From: Lentisphaerota bacterium
GTDB lineage: Bacteria > Verrucomicrobiota > Lentisphaeria > Victivallales > Victivallaceae
Reading direction: 5' to 3'
Length of the DNA: 64,000 nt
Assembly (NCBI GenBank): GCA_017134815.1
Contig: CP071032.1
Location: 2,352,001-2,416,000, forward strand
This document shows, piece after piece, positions 43,796 to 54,052 of the stretch. A model generated the notes under the pieces. The model was given only the letters and a program-made list of their open reading frames with translations. It ran no database searches and was not told where the DNA came from. Position numbers and translations under genes: made by a program. Position 1 is the stretch's first letter. Every line of letters begins with the position of its first letter.

Positions 43796-45580
43796 TTATT
43801 TCTCCTTGTTTGAAATAATATTCTTTTTAAATGGTTTAAATTCAGTACCAGACCAGGTCAAACCGATATGGTTTGAAAATTCCAGAGTATTGAGCCTAAC
43901 ACCGTGAACCAGAACGCCCATCATGCATAATGCAATATTCAAAAGATGCCCGAACAGGATTACAACCAGTCCAAGAACAACTGCCAGAATTATCCAGGCT
44001 CCGGAGCCGGCTTCCAGTAATGAGGCAAACATGCCGTTGAAACTGGAGGCAATGTAGAAACCGGCCATGCCGACGGCAAACAGTCGGATATAGGACAGCA
44101 TGTCAACAAAACTGTTGATAAAACTGAATGGCAGGTTAAATACTTCACTCGGATCACGCCAGTTCACATCGCAGGTTGCTACCAGAAATGCGCCTGCTCC
44201 GTAAAGCGGAAGCATAAATCCCGGGAATTGTCCGGTCCGGTCGACAACCAGCTCCAGTGTCAGAAAGAAGTTCATCCACAAGATAATAATCCAGCCGGTT
44301 TGGCCAAGTATCTTGCGAATATTTCCCGCCAGGATCGCACGCCAGATATGCCCTAATGACAATTGGGCGACTGCCAGCAGAAAACAGAAGAACTGGATAT
44401 TGCGGTTTTTGGCAGGCCCGGAAAGCCACTCTATGCCGGGTGCGCTCAGTCCAAACCAGTTGCCGCTGAGCCCGCCCCAGATCATAGTTGATGCACTCAA
44501 TACTCCCATCAGCCGTAAAGGCAGTTTATATTTGTCTCCGCGCAGTTTGGCTCTGGCAATAAGGGTTATCAGCATGAAAATAGATCCATAGCCGGCATCG
44601 CCGACAATCATGCCGAAGTATATGACAAAGAAAAACATAACGCCGACACTGGCATCAATTTCGTTATATCCGGGTGATATTCCCAGGAATTCAAACAAGG
44701 GCTGAATGAACCTGAAAGCTTTCGGTATCGTAATTAATGTCGGAACCCTGTCATCAGGGGCCGGCTCTTCCAGCAGCAGAGCCCAGCCGTGCTGTTCGGC
44801 AGCTGCGGTAAGCCGCTCTTCTTCCTTTGCCGGAACAAAACCTCGAATTGAGGCGATCTGTTCGTGGGACTGCATGCTGTCACGGGTAGTCAAAAATTCA
44901 AGCCGCTCTCTTATTTCAAGCTCAAAACGCTCGAGCTGGTGGGCATGAGCTGCCAGTTTATCCAGTTCTGTATTTATCTGCCCCAGACGGCGTTTCAGTT
45001 TGACCATATGTCCGTCAATGTCACGAAGCCTTCTGTCCTTGGGCAGGACTGCCAGCGGAAGCTCCTCCGCCGTCATCTGCTTTTCAGTAACAACAACAAA
45101 ACGTACAGTTCCGTGTTCACGGTCAATTTCGATAACGGTCAAGTCACTCTGTGTGGCCAGCTTGTCAAAAACTTCCTCCATGCCCTCACAGCAGTAAACA
45201 TTGACGCCCTTGTCCGCAAGCTCCTGCATCAGCTTATTTGAAAAGTCTCCCCATGGGGAAAGCGCTTCGTGACTGCGCCGCATAACTTCCATATCCTTGT
45301 CAATGCGGCCCATCTCATCCAGCAAATCTGCAACTTTTCTGTAAGTCTGTTTCGGAGTCAGCGCGTCCTTAGGCTTGTCATGTTCACCTTTCCGGGATTC
45401 CAGGACAGTGGCAGCTCTTTCGATACCGCTTAGCAGCATTTGCAATTCTGAGCGGTCTTCAGTGTCAGCCAGAGTTTCCGTTTCAACATGCATAACCCCA
45501 AGTTCACGCAGTTTCTCAAGTGCGTTTACCCGGTCATGCATCAGGCATAACAGGAGTGCTTTTTTCATTGGTACAATCAT
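43796..45580 (-). CDS. atpI: V/A-type ATPase subunit I (stator/ion channel)
   Basis: Subunit I combines a cytoplasmic stator arm (about residues 1-330, with a coiled coil) with a membrane half holding seven or so helices, and forms the ion half-channels. The transmembrane part contains FVIYFGMIVGDAGYGSIF and LSYIRLFAVGMAGFYIAS, whose Arg is the conserved rotor-facing charge. At 594 residues it is of normal length. The start overlaps the subunit D stop (ATGA). ATG 45568 is an alternative. Confidence 0.94.
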   Translation of the reverse strand: MIVPMKKALLLCLMHDRVNALEKLRELGVMHVETETLADTEDRSELQMLLSGIERAATVLESRKGEHDKPKDALTPKQTYRKVADLLDEMGRIDKDMEVMRRSHEALSPWGDFSNKLMQELADKGVNVYCCEGMEEVFDKLATQSDLTVIEIDREHGTVRFVVVTEKQMTAEELPLAVLPKDRRLRDIDGHMVKLKRRLGQINTELDKLAAHAHQLERFELEIRERLEFLTTRDSMQSHEQIASIRGFVPAKEEERLTAAAEQHGWALLLEEPAPDDRVPTLITIPKAFRFIQPLFEFLGISPGYNEIDASVGVMFFFVIYFGMIVGDAGYGSIFMLITLIARAKLRGDKYKLPLRLMGVLSASTMIWGGLSGNWFGLSAPGIEWLSGPAKNRNIQFFCFLLAVAQLSLGHIWRAILAGNIRKILGQTGWIIILWMNFFLTLELVVDRTGQFPGFMLPLYGAGAFLVATCDVNWRDPSEVFNLPFSFINSFVDMLSYIRLFAVGMAGFYIASSFNGMFASLLEAGSGAWIILAVVLGLVVILFGHLLNIALCMMGVLVHGVRLNTLEFSNHIGLTWSGTEFKPFKKNIISNKEK

Positions 45581-46188
45581 AACTGCTGCGCCTCCTGTGA
45601 TTTACGTTTAGCAATTTTCGAACGGGCCACCCCGGCGGTATCAAGGTCACCGAGGTATATCCTGATACAGCGGATATTCTCCCTGCATTCCGGAATTTTG
45701 ACCTTTTCGAATAGATTTACCCGCTGGGTGGTAGTGCGCAGTTCTTTTGACAGCAACCTGTGCTGTTCTTCAAGGATTTTGTGCGCCTCCTGCAATGAAA
45801 TTAGCTCTTTGAGCATCTCAACGGCATCATCAATCCAGCTGTCCAGTTTGAACAGGTTATAATCAGCCAAAGTAAAGTTGGCCTTTATAAAAATCGGAAC
45901 GTTGACCCCGGCGATATTGCTCACATCTGAAGCTATACTTTTCAAACTCAACAACTCTGGCAGAAGCTCCACAGTCTGCTCATCTCCGAAAAGAGCCAGC
46001 CAGGCGTTTAAACGCAAACGCGTTTTTTCCTGGACATCCTCATTTTCCTTGAGTCGAGCCGAGCTCAAACGCATCTCCAGCTGCAGCTGCTGTTTTTTCA
46101 GCTGCAGTGTCGGCAGGAAACGGGTAAACTGTTTCAACGCATCCTGTTGAGTTTTGAGTTCAGTTTTTGTAAGTTTAATCTTGGGCAT
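45577..46188 (-). CDS. atpD: V/A-type ATPase subunit D (central shaft)
   Basis: Subunit D is the rotor shaft inside the A3B3 hexamer. The 203-residue protein is almost entirely alpha-helical, with long coiled-coil segments at both ends (KLTKTELKTQQDALKQ and EEQHRLLSKELRTTTQRVNLFEKV). Position between B and I is as in Chlamydia and spirochaete operons. Confidence 0.93.
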   Translation of the reverse strand: MPKIKLTKTELKTQQDALKQFTRFLPTLQLKKQQLQLEMRLSSARLKENEDVQEKTRLRLNAWLALFGDEQTVELLPELLSLKSIASDVSNIAGVNVPIFIKANFTLADYNLFKLDSWIDDAVEMLKELISLQEAHKILEEQHRLLSKELRTTTQRVNLFEKVKIPECRENIRCIRIYLGDLDTAGVARSKIAKRKSQEAQQL

Positions 46189-46204
46189 AATCCAACCGCC
46201 TTAT

Positions 46205-47500
46205 TCAGCTTTGGGGCCAGTATTCTTTCAACAGGTCAGTCTTGATGCCGGTTTCAGCCTTGTCAAAACATTCGGCAAGGGTCTTCCAGCCAAGATCAAG
46301 AGCTTCCTCAAGAGGTATGTTAACCGATAAGTCCATCATCCGCTTTTCAAACAACGCCCCGTATTTAAGCAGTTTGTTGTCCCAGCCGCTCATGGAGAAG
46401 CCCATTGACTGCTTCTCCAGGGTTTCTCTGTAATCAGCATACAGCCGAATCATGGTATCCATAATAGTACGGTGATCGCTGCGGGTGGTGCCGTTTACCT
46501 GCTGCTTCAGGCGGCTGAGAGAACCAAAGGGCTCAATACGGCCGTTACGCAGATAAAACTGACCTTCAGTAATATAACCGGTATTGTCCGGGATCGGATG
46601 TGTGACATCATCACCGGGCATGGTGGTGGCAGCCAGGACGGTAATAGAACCTGCTCCGTCAAAGTCAACGGCTTTTTCGTAGCGGGCCGCCAGCTGGCTG
46701 TACAGGTCACCGGGATACCCGCGATTGGAGGGAATCTGTTCCATGGTAATCGCGATTTCCTTCATCGCGTCGGCAAAGTTGGTCATGTCGGTCAGCAGAA
46801 CCAGAACTCTTTTTCCCTCAAGAGCGTAACTTTCAGCCACGGCAAGCGACATGTCCGGAACAAGCATACACTCAACAACCGGGTCGGATGCCGTATGTAC
46901 AAACATTATCGAACGAGACAGGGCTCCCTGTTCGTCAAGAGTATTTTTGAAATACAGGTAGTCGTCATATTTGAGACCCATGCCGCCCAGAATGATCACG
47001 TCTACTTCAGCCTGCAGGGCAATACGTGCCAGCAGCTGATTGTAAGGTTCACCGGCTACCGAAAAGATCGGCAGTTTCTGAGATTCAACCAGTGTATTGA
47101 AAACGTCAATCATCGGAATACCGGTACGAATCATATTACGGGGAATAATACGTCTGGCGGGGTTTACAGAAGGTCCGCCGATTTCAATCAGGTCCTCCTG
47201 GATTTCCGGTCGGTGATCACGCGGGGCGCCGCGGCCGTTAAAAACCCGTCCGAGCAAATCTTCTGAAGATGAAACCCGCATCTGATGGCCTAAAAACCGC
47301 ACCTGATCGCCAGTACTTATGCCGCGGCTTCCAGCAAACACCTGCAGAAATACTTTATCATCCTGCAGGCGGATTACCTGAGCAAGTGATGTACCACGGG
47401 AGCTGGTAACTTCAGCCAGTTCATTATAGCCGACATCTTCAGCTTCAACCGTTATAACATTACCTGCTATCTGTATAATTCTGTGATAAACTTTACGCAT
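46205..47500 (-). CDS. atpB: V/A-type ATPase subunit B (regulatory, non-catalytic)
   Basis: Subunit B alternates with A in the catalytic head and lacks a Walker A lysine motif. The 431-residue protein has [47 protein letters not shown], and [14 protein letters not shown]. The start at ATG 47500 has AAGGAG 8 nt upstream; the frame continues upstream inside subunit A. It overlaps atpA by 8 nt. Confidence 0.94.
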   Translation of the reverse strand: MRKVYHRIIQIAGNVITVEAEDVGYNELAEVTSSRGTSLAQVIRLQDDKVFLQVFAGSRGISTGDQVRFLGHQMRVSSSEDLLGRVFNGRGAPRDHRPEIQEDLIEIGGPSVNPARRIIPRNMIRTGIPMIDVFNTLVESQKLPIFSVAGEPYNQLLARIALQAEVDVIILGGMGLKYDDYLYFKNTLDEQGALSRSIMFVHTASDPVVECMLVPDMSLAVAESYALEGKRVLVLLTDMTNFADAMKEIAITMEQIPSNRGYPGDLYSQLAARYEKAVDFDGAGSITVLAATTMPGDDVTHPIPDNTGYITEGQFYLRNGRIEPFGSLSRLKQQVNGTTRSDHRTIMDTMIRLYADYRETLEKQSMGFSMSGWDNKLLKYGALFEKRMMDLSVNIPLEEALDLGWKTLAECFDKAETGIKTDLLKEYWPQS

Positions 47501-49229
47501 GGCAGTGCTCCTTGAGTTTGGCATCAATTGCCGCTTCAAGTTTTTTGAACTCGTCGCTGTCAATTGCAGCGTAGTTCCAGTCGACGAACATCTGGCGGAG
47601 TTCAAGGAAATAGCGGCGGGCAATATCTTTGTCAGTAAAGTCAAATTCAGCATTTAATACCGCAACTACTTTGCTGAACACATATTGCTGCCTGTCCTTG
47701 TCAGTAGCGCCGTCAACTTTGTCAAAGGTATTCTGCTGCAGGTAGACGTAATCGAGGAACTCACTTTTTAGATAAACCGTAAAGTCTTTAATATGAGTTC
47801 CCTCTTCACCGACAACCTTCATCATCTGGTTTACTTCGTGTCCGTGGCGCAGGGTGTTGCGGGCAGCAGCAATCAGCTGTGCGTCGACAATACTGGTATA
47901 ATGACTCCAGCTGTCAAGCGGATGAATTGCCGGATAGCGGCGGGCATCGGAGCGCTCACGTGACAGCCCGAGAAAAGCTCCTACCACTTTGAGCGTTGCC
48001 TGAGTGACCGGTTCCTCAAAGTTACCTCCGGCCGGACTTACCGAACCTCCAATGGTAATAGAACCTCTGGTTTCACCATCATTAAGTTGTACCAGCCCGG
48101 CGCGCTCATAAAAACCGGCAATCAAAGATTCGAGATAAGCCGGAAAAGCTTCCTCGCCGGGGATTTCTTCAAGCCGGCCGGACATCTCACGCAGAGCCTG
48201 TGCCCAGCGGGAAGTAGAGTCTGCCAGCAGCAGGCAGTTAAGCCCCATCTGACGGTAGTATTCAGCCAGAGTCACTGCAGTATAAACTGAAGCTTCACGG
48301 GCGGCTACCGGCATTGATGAAGTATTGCAGATTATTATAGACCTGTCTATCAGAGTCTTTCCAGTTCGCGGATCCTCAAGGTGGGGAAACTCACGTAGAA
48401 TTTCAACTACTTCGCCAGCGCGCTCCCCGCAGGCAGCAATAATAACAACGTCAGCTTCAGCAAACTGGCTCAGAGCGTGCTGCAGTACAGTTTTGCCGGC
48501 ACCAAATGGCCCCGGAGTACAGAAAGTTCCACCAACAGCTACCGGAAAGAAGGTGTCGATAATTCGCTGCTGAGTAATCATGGTTTCAGTCGGCAGCAGC
48601 TTTTCCTTGTAGGCGGTGATCGGAATTTTTACCGGCCATGACTGTACCATGGTGACTTTTCTCAGTTCATTCTTTTTGCCTTTCAGCATGGCAATCTGAT
48701 GATCAATCCGGTAATTACCACCGGCAGTAATCTCAACAATTTCCCATTCACCTTTCAAGTCAAAAGGTGTCATTATATAGTGTTTGAAGATGCCTTCAGG
48801 AACAAATCCGAGCCAGTCACCTGATTTAACTTTGTCGCCTACCTTGGCAGTTGGGGTAAAGTCCCATTTTGACTCATAATCCAGTGCCGGAAGGTAAACG
48901 CCGCGCTGCAGAAAAAATCCGGATTTTTCAGCCAGATCGTTCAATGGGTTCTGCAAGCCGTCATAAACCCTGGTGAGCAGGCCGGGGCCGAGTTCAACAC
49001 TCAGCAGCTCATCAGTAAACTCTATCTGGTCGTTTATTTTCAGCTTTGCGGTGTTTTCAAATACCTGAAGGTCAGCCCGTTTTCCGCGGACTCGAATCAC
49101 TTCACATTTCAGCCTTTCGTCCCCAAGCAGGGCGAAGGCCACTTCATTCTGAGTGACATGAGTGTCGAACTCAACGGTAAGCATATTGCCGTTAACCCCG
49201 ACGATTCTGCCAGTATTGCTATCCTGCAT
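47493..49229 (-). CDS. atpA: V/A-type ATPase subunit A (catalytic)
   Basis: Subunit A hydrolyses or makes ATP. The 578-residue protein has the P-loop [13 protein letters not shown] (near residue 232), the A-specific bulge domain between the N-terminal barrel and P-loop, and [37 protein letters not shown] precedes the ATG. Confidence 0.96.
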   Translation of the reverse strand: MQDSNTGRIVGVNGNMLTVEFDTHVTQNEVAFALLGDERLKCEVIRVRGKRADLQVFENTAKLKINDQIEFTDELLSVELGPGLLTRVYDGLQNPLNDLAEKSGFFLQRGVYLPALDYESKWDFTPTAKVGDKVKSGDWLGFVPEGIFKHYIMTPFDLKGEWEIVEITAGGNYRIDHQIAMLKGKKNELRKVTMVQSWPVKIPITAYKEKLLPTETMITQQRIIDTFFPVAVGGTFCTPGPFGAGKTVLQHALSQFAEADVVIIAACGERAGEVVEILREFPHLEDPRTGKTLIDRSIIICNTSSMPVAAREASVYTAVTLAEYYRQMGLNCLLLADSTSRWAQALREMSGRLEEIPGEEAFPAYLESLIAGFYERAGLVQLNDGETRGSITIGGSVSPAGGNFEEPVTQATLKVVGAFLGLSRERSDARRYPAIHPLDSWSHYTSIVDAQLIAAARNTLRHGHEVNQMMKVVGEEGTHIKDFTVYLKSEFLDYVYLQQNTFDKVDGATDKDRQQYVFSKVVAVLNAEFDFTDKDIARRYFLELRQMFVDWNYAAIDSDEFKKLEAAIDAKLKEHCHA

Positions 49230-49270
49230 TCCGGTGAATCTCCTTCGTTATGTCATATTTTTGAAATTTC

Positions 49271-49837
49271 TTATTCCTGTTCGGTTTTTGTGCCGCGACT
49301 GTAGTTGCTGTCAATCCGGTCAAGAGCAGTGTCCAAATTGGATTTGCCCTTATCAGAGGTTCGCGGCTCCCATTTTTCAAGAATCATCAGTTTTATTTTG
49401 TAAACACACAGCCGGTCCAGATCGAAATCATGGCAGGCTTCAAGGTTGTCGAGCTGCTGCCAGCGCATCTTATCAAAAAAACGCTCACGCTCCAAAGGGT
49501 TCTTTAAAGCAAAGGCCTCCTGAACTCCGACTTCAATTTCCGAAAAAATGTCATCTTCATAGAGCACATATTCACTTATGTCTTTGCCGTGCGGGGCACG
49601 TTGAACAGCTATTCTATTGCGCAGCGTAATTTCCCATCGGCGCCAGCCCTCCGCTGCGGAATTATCCGGAAACCGTTGCTCGGCAATCGGCACCAGAGTA
49701 ATTTTCTCCAGTATAGCCATATCTTTTTCAGAAAGCTGTTCGCCACATGCTTCTGAAAATTCCTGCATCGTCAGCGGGGGCGCGGCCTCGTTGAAAAGCA
49801 TTGGCAAAGAACTTACCAGATAATAATAGCCGCCCAT
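49271..49837 (-). CDS. DUF2764 protein of the V-ATPase operon
   Basis: The 188-residue soluble protein begins MGGYYYLVSSLPML, which is typical of DUF2764, a family found between atpE and atpA in Chlamydia, Bacteroidota and related operons. The operon has no recognisable subunit C (axle-membrane linker), F or G, so this protein may act in place of C or as a stator part; that is inference. Its ribosome binding site partly overlaps the end of atpE, 5 nt away. Confidence 0.85.
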   Translation of the reverse strand: MGGYYYLVSSLPMLFNEAAPPLTMQEFSEACGEQLSEKDMAILEKITLVPIAEQRFPDNSAAEGWRRWEITLRNRIAVQRAPHGKDISEYVLYEDDIFSEIEVGVQEAFALKNPLERERFFDKMRWQQLDNLEACHDFDLDRLCVYKIKLMILEKWEPRTSDKGKSNLDTALDRIDSNYSRGTKTEQE

Positions 49838-49842
49838 TTATC

Positions 49843-50454
49843 CTATTTCCTTTTTTTCAGGATTTCAGCGAGACGCGGACTGACATAACCACAGACCAGG
49901 TCGGTTACCGCGTCGTCGGTAAAGTCAAAAAATAAGTCTTTCCCCTTGAATCCAACTTTTAATCCGCCGCCAATCTCATCATCCGGGAATACCTGCGGTT
50001 CGGTTTTGAAAGACTTCGCCAGGCTGCCAGATAGCAGTTTTACCAGCTGATCCCGGTCTTTTGCCGCAACCAGCACTTCAAGAGTTTGTCCATCCTCACT
50101 GGCGCTGACAAATTTTATTGCCATCTCTTTGATCAGCTGCCCCATGAATTCAGGAGTCATGGCCGCATCAGAAGTATCGCGAATTATGTTTTCGAGGCGT
50201 TTCTGCAGTTCTGATTTTAATTTCAGGATAATGTCGCGGGAAGCCTGACTGACTGCCGTACGGGCACGCTGTTCAAGGTTTTCAGCATCTTCCTGCGCTT
50301 TTTTGCGGATGTTTACCGCTTCTGCTTTCGCCTTTTTAATAATGTCAGTCGCACTGTTTTCTGCCGCTGAAATTATTTGCTGCTTCTCGTCATCTGCTTT
50401 CTTGAGGCCTTCATCACGTATTTTTTCCAAAAGGCCTTGAAGTTTTTCGGTCAT
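49843..50454 (-). CDS. atpE: V/A-type ATPase subunit E (peripheral stalk)
   Basis: Subunit E forms the peripheral stalk. The 203-residue protein has a long charged N-terminal helix (KKADDEKQQIISAAENS and KAKAEAVNIRKKAQEDAENL) followed by a globular C-terminal domain (DDEIGGGLKVGFKGKDLFFDFTDDAV). ATG 50454 has GAGG 8 nt upstream; a GTG at 50463 is in frame. It is first in the operon. Confidence 0.92.
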   Translation of the reverse strand: MTEKLQGLLEKIRDEGLKKADDEKQQIISAAENSATDIIKKAKAEAVNIRKKAQEDAENLEQRARTAVSQASRDIILKLKSELQKRLENIIRDTSDAAMTPEFMGQLIKEMAIKFVSASEDGQTLEVLVAAKDRDQLVKLLSGSLAKSFKTEPQVFPDDEIGGGLKVGFKGKDLFFDFTDDAVTDLVCGYVSPRLAEILKKRK

Positions 50455-50463
50455 ATTGCACAC

Positions 50464-50837
50464 CTCTTTGAGTTGACGTGGGAAATTACTAAATTTATAT
50501 TAATTTATAACCGGGTGGTGATTTATCAATAAAAAAAGTGATCATTTAACATGTTTTTGACTTTAATTTCAGCATTTTTGCAATAATATTAGCCATTTCA
50601 CAGAAAAAAAGATAAATAATACTTTTTTATACCGCATTTACAGTCGTTTTCAAAAGTTGCTCCAGCTGTCAATATCCGATAAATAACCTGAGCTTCTATA
50701 TAGCTTGCCACAATTGATTACAGTGACACTTCAGAGTGCCAATAACAGGGCCAGAATTGTCAATTTACCAGCTCAAATTATACAAAATGGGCCCGGATTA
50801 ACCGGGCCCATACCAACAACAGATTACTATAACAGAA
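50464..50837. other. 374-bp gap holding the ATPase operon start and the EF-G terminator
   Basis: The minus strand near 50500-50520 is AT-rich with TTATAAAT and TAATAT boxes that could be a -10 for atpE, but no well-spaced -35 was found. The hairpin at 50787-50811 belongs to the gene at 50838. Nothing else was seen. Confidence 0.5.
50787..50811 (-). terminator. Terminator of the EF-G-like gene
   Basis: ATGGGCCCGG and CCGGGCCCAT form a perfect 10-bp stem around a 5-nt loop. On the minus strand a weak T-containing stretch follows. Confidence 0.75.
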
Positions 50838-52856
50838 CTAATCGCTTTCCTGTCCAGCCTGATGTGCATTTATAATATCATTTGCGACATTTGTCGGGAC
50901 TTGTTCATAACGTGAAAAGTCCATTTCAAAAATGCCGCGTCCCTGAGTCATGCTGCGCAGTTCTGTGGCGTACTTAGCCATTTCAGCAAGTGGAACTTCT
51001 GCGTTAACGACCTGCAGTCCCTCTTCAACGCCCATACCGAGAATTCGGCCGCGTTTGTGATTGAGGTCACCGGAGATATCGCCCATATAATCGTCAGGAA
51101 TCATAATTTTGACGTTCATAATCGGTTCCAGAAGAACCGGCTTGGCTTTTGCCATGGCATCGCGGAAAGCCATTCTTGAAGCAATTTTAAATGCCATTTC
51201 ATTAGAGTCTACTGGATGATATTTGCCATCATAGACCGTTACTTTTACATCTTCAACCCGGCATCCGACCAGTGGCCCTTTCAGCAAAGTTTCGGCAACA
51301 CCCTTTTCAACCGCAGGGATAAAGTTTTTCGGAATGTTACCGCCGACAACCTTGTTTTCAAATTCATAGCCTTCAGAGTTAGGTGCAATGCGTAGAAAGA
51401 CCTCTGCAAACTGACCGGCGCCGCCAGTCTGTTTCTTATGCCGGTAATGACCTTCTCCATTGGCCATAATAGTTTCGCGATATGCGACTTTCGGGATTTC
51501 AAGATTAACATCCACTTTATAAGTGTCTTTAAGTTTCTTGACAACATTGCCCAGATGCTGATCGCCCATGCCGCGCAACAGCATTTCATGGGTTTCCTTG
51601 TCGCGGCCTACTTTGATAGTCGGGTCGCTTTCTGTAAGTTTATTCAAACCCTGGCCGATTTTGTCTTCTTCACCGCTTTTAACAGCGGAAATGGCATAGG
51701 ACATGACCGGGTTGGGGAACTCAATTTTACGCAATGGTTTGACTGAAGAACTTGAACCAATAGTATTGCTGATATGCGAATTTTTGAGTTTGGCGATAGC
51801 GCCGATGCCGCCAGGGCCGAGCGCGTCTACCGGTTTTTGTTCCTTGCCATTCATTACCATAATGGTACCAAAGCGTTCCTTGCTGCTGGTGGAAACATTA
51901 TAGTATTCGGAATCAGATTTGATTTTACCGGAAACAACGCGGAAAAAAGTCAGTTGACCGATAAATGGGTCAATAATTGATTTGAAGACAATTGCCTGGG
52001 CGTCGCCGCTTTCAGAAATTTTTTCCTCTTCGCCGTTATCAAGTATGGCGGTACCTTTGTCAATCGGACTTGGGAAGAGGTTGCCGATACTGTCCATCAG
52101 TTTTTCGATACCAATATCTTTCGAAACACTGGCAGCGTAAACAGGAACCAGATCGCCGGCTACTATGGCCGAGTGCAAACCGCTGGCTATTTCTTCATCG
52201 GTGAGAATTTCACCCTCAAGGTATTTCTCCATCAGAGCTTCGTCAGATTCAGCAATGGTATCCATCAGCATTTCTTTGTACTTGGCGGCATCATCAGCAA
52301 CTTCTTCGGGAATGTCTGTGTCACGTAAAACGTTTACTACTTTTGAAAAGTCGCCTTCGGAACCGACTGGCAGAGTAACCGGTACACAAACGGTTTTGCC
52401 GTAAGCTTCCTGTAACTGGCCGAGTACCCGGTTGAAGTCAGCGCGTTCGCAATCAATGCGGTTTATCAGAACCATGCGGGGGTTGCCAACCTTGCGGGAG
52501 ATCTTCCATGAGCGCAGAGTGCCGACCTGAATGCCTTCAACTGCGTCAACAACGATTAAAGAACTGTCTGCGGCATTGATCGGAGCAATGGCTTCCCCAA
52601 TAAACTCTCCGTAACCTGGCGTATCTACAAAGAAGAATTGATTACCCTTCCACTCACAGTTCATAACAGCAGAATAAATACTGCTCTGCTTTTCCTGCTC
52701 ATCCGGAGTATAATCGGATACGCTGTTTTTCTGGGTAACGCTGCCGCAGCGAGCGACAGCTCCTGCCTTATAGAGGATCAAATCACACAGTGAGGTCTTT
52801 CCACTGCCGCTGTGGCCGGCAACTACGAAATTTCGGATTTCTGCTGCTTTTTTCAT
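50838..52856 (-). CDS. EF-G-like translational GTPase (EF-G2 / FusA paralogue)
   Basis: The 672-residue protein has all EF-G domains, but its P-loop reads AGHSGSGKTSL (residues 13-23) instead of the AHIDAGKTT form of canonical EF-G. DTPGYGEF and INRID are the other GTP motifs. Domain IV contains the HYRHKKQTGGAGQFAEV region. It matches the second EF-G family of many bacteria; whether it works in translocation, recycling or stress is unknown. AAGGG lies upstream of the ATG. It stands alone, so it is probably not the main fusA of the str operon. Confidence 0.85.
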   Translation of the reverse strand: MKKAAEIRNFVVAGHSGSGKTSLCDLILYKAGAVARCGSVTQKNSVSDYTPDEQEKQSSIYSAVMNCEWKGNQFFFVDTPGYGEFIGEAIAPINAADSSLIVVDAVEGIQVGTLRSWKISRKVGNPRMVLINRIDCERADFNRVLGQLQEAYGKTVCVPVTLPVGSEGDFSKVVNVLRDTDIPEEVADDAAKYKEMLMDTIAESDEALMEKYLEGEILTDEEIASGLHSAIVAGDLVPVYAASVSKDIGIEKLMDSIGNLFPSPIDKGTAILDNGEEEKISESGDAQAIVFKSIIDPFIGQLTFFRVVSGKIKSDSEYYNVSTSSKERFGTIMVMNGKEQKPVDALGPGGIGAIAKLKNSHISNTIGSSSSVKPLRKIEFPNPVMSYAISAVKSGEEDKIGQGLNKLTESDPTIKVGRDKETHEMLLRGMGDQHLGNVVKKLKDTYKVDVNLEIPKVAYRETIMANGEGHYRHKKQTGGAGQFAEVFLRIAPNSEGYEFENKVVGGNIPKNFIPAVEKGVAETLLKGPLVGCRVEDVKVTVYDGKYHPVDSNEMAFKIASRMAFRDAMAKAKPVLLEPIMNVKIMIPDDYMGDISGDLNHKRGRILGMGVEEGLQVVNAEVPLAEMAKYATELRSMTQGRGIFEMDFSRYEQVPTNVANDIINAHQAGQESD

Positions 52857-53092
52857 GTTTACCCTTTTGTATTTTATGTATTTTAATTTGAAATACTAAA
52901 ACAACATTTGGAACACATATACAATTGTAGAATATTAACAATAGCAGAATCTGATGATAATTCAAAACTCTGCAAGGCATTTTTTATTGCTATATTGCAA
53001 ATACATGCTATTATTGTCTTCTGTTAATACGATCTGGATAAGGACTGACTGCCAAATCAGCAGCATTTTGCCGGAACATCGTAAAGTTAGTT

Positions 53093-53878
53093 ATGATTAT
53101 GAAAAAAAAATCAAAAAGCAAAAGAATCCCTCCGAAACCTGATCACCTGATTTTTGCCGGAGAAACCCACATCGGACTGGTAAGGGAGGTAAATGAAGAC
53201 TGCTTCTGTTATGTGGACTACCCGCAGGAGAGCAGTTCGCTGGCCGTTGTCACCGACGGTATCGGCGGGCATCAGAGCGGTGATATTGCCAGCACATTAT
53301 GCTGCCGGAGATTTGTTTCCGCCTGGAAAAAAAAGCGTATGGGGAATGTCTCATCGGTAGAGAAAATTAAAAATTTTCTGAATGAACAGATTATCGAAGT
53401 TAATAATGACCTGTTCGCCCAGAATTCTAGGAAAAATTTTGATCATCCGATGGGGACTACCATTGCAGCTGCCGTATTTACTTCTGAAAATGTTATTACA
53501 GCTCACGCCGGGGACAGCAGGATATATGAGGTTTGCGACGGTAAAATACAGCAGTTGACTCAAGATCACAGTTTTGTAGCTGAACTGGTGCAAAAGGGAA
53601 TAATTTCTGAAAGAGAGGCGAAGATTCATCCATTCAGCCATGTGATCTCCCGCTCTGTCGGACCGACTGAAAACATGCAACCTGAAATAAACGTTTTCAA
53701 GCGAAAGCCAGGCGCCCGGTTCCTGCTCTGTTCAGATGGCTTGACCATACACACCAGTAAAGAGCAGCTGCTTGAATTTATGAGTCTGGATTCTCCACAG
53801 AATGCTCTTGATAAGATGATGAAGGAAGCATTAATTCAAGGCGGAGAAGATAATATCACTATTATTTGCGCATTCTAG
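53093..53878 (+). CDS. PP2C-family serine/threonine phosphatase
   Basis: The 261-residue PPM/PP2C phosphatase has the metal-binding motifs GLVREVNEDCF (first Asp), VVTDGIGGHQSGDIAS, HAGDSRIYE and LLCSDGLT, ending GGEDNITII. Such Stp/PrpC enzymes reverse Hanks-type kinase phosphorylation, but no Hanks kinase is adjacent. The N-terminal 15 residues are very basic. No strong ribosome binding site precedes the ATG. Confidence 0.92.
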   Translation: MIMKKKSKSKRIPPKPDHLIFAGETHIGLVREVNEDCFCYVDYPQESSSLAVVTDGIGGHQSGDIASTLCCRRFVSAWKKKRMGNVSSVEKIKNFLNEQIIEVNNDLFAQNSRKNFDHPMGTTIAAAVFTSENVITAHAGDSRIYEVCDGKIQQLTQDHSFVAELVQKGIISEREAKIHPFSHVISRSVGPTENMQPEINVFKRKPGARFLLCSDGLTIHTSKEQLLEFMSLDSPQNALDKMMKEALIQGGEDNITIICAF

Positions 53879-53970
53879 TAATATAAAACCCGGCCGCATT
53901 GCTTCTTCGGGCATTAATATCCTCTTGATTTTAGGCATTAATAAACTAAATTTAAAGATAGCAATTCGAA

Positions 53971-53992
53971 ACTTGCGCATGCTGTTTGGCAT
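53971..53992. other. Hairpin upstream of gmd
   Basis: GCGCATGC and GCATGTGC form an 8-bp stem (one G-U) around a 6-nt loop. No T run follows on the plus strand. Role unknown, possibly leader RNA or a weak terminator of the phosphatase gene. Confidence 0.35.
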
Positions 53993-54052
53993 GTGCGGCA
54001 TTATTTACTTGTAACTTATTGATAATATAACGAAAAAATGCGGGCTTCCTCT

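Noticed and set aside
46472-47266. 264-codon plus-strand ORF opposite atpB
   Set aside because: It is a shadow of the conserved atpB frame with no start signal or family match.
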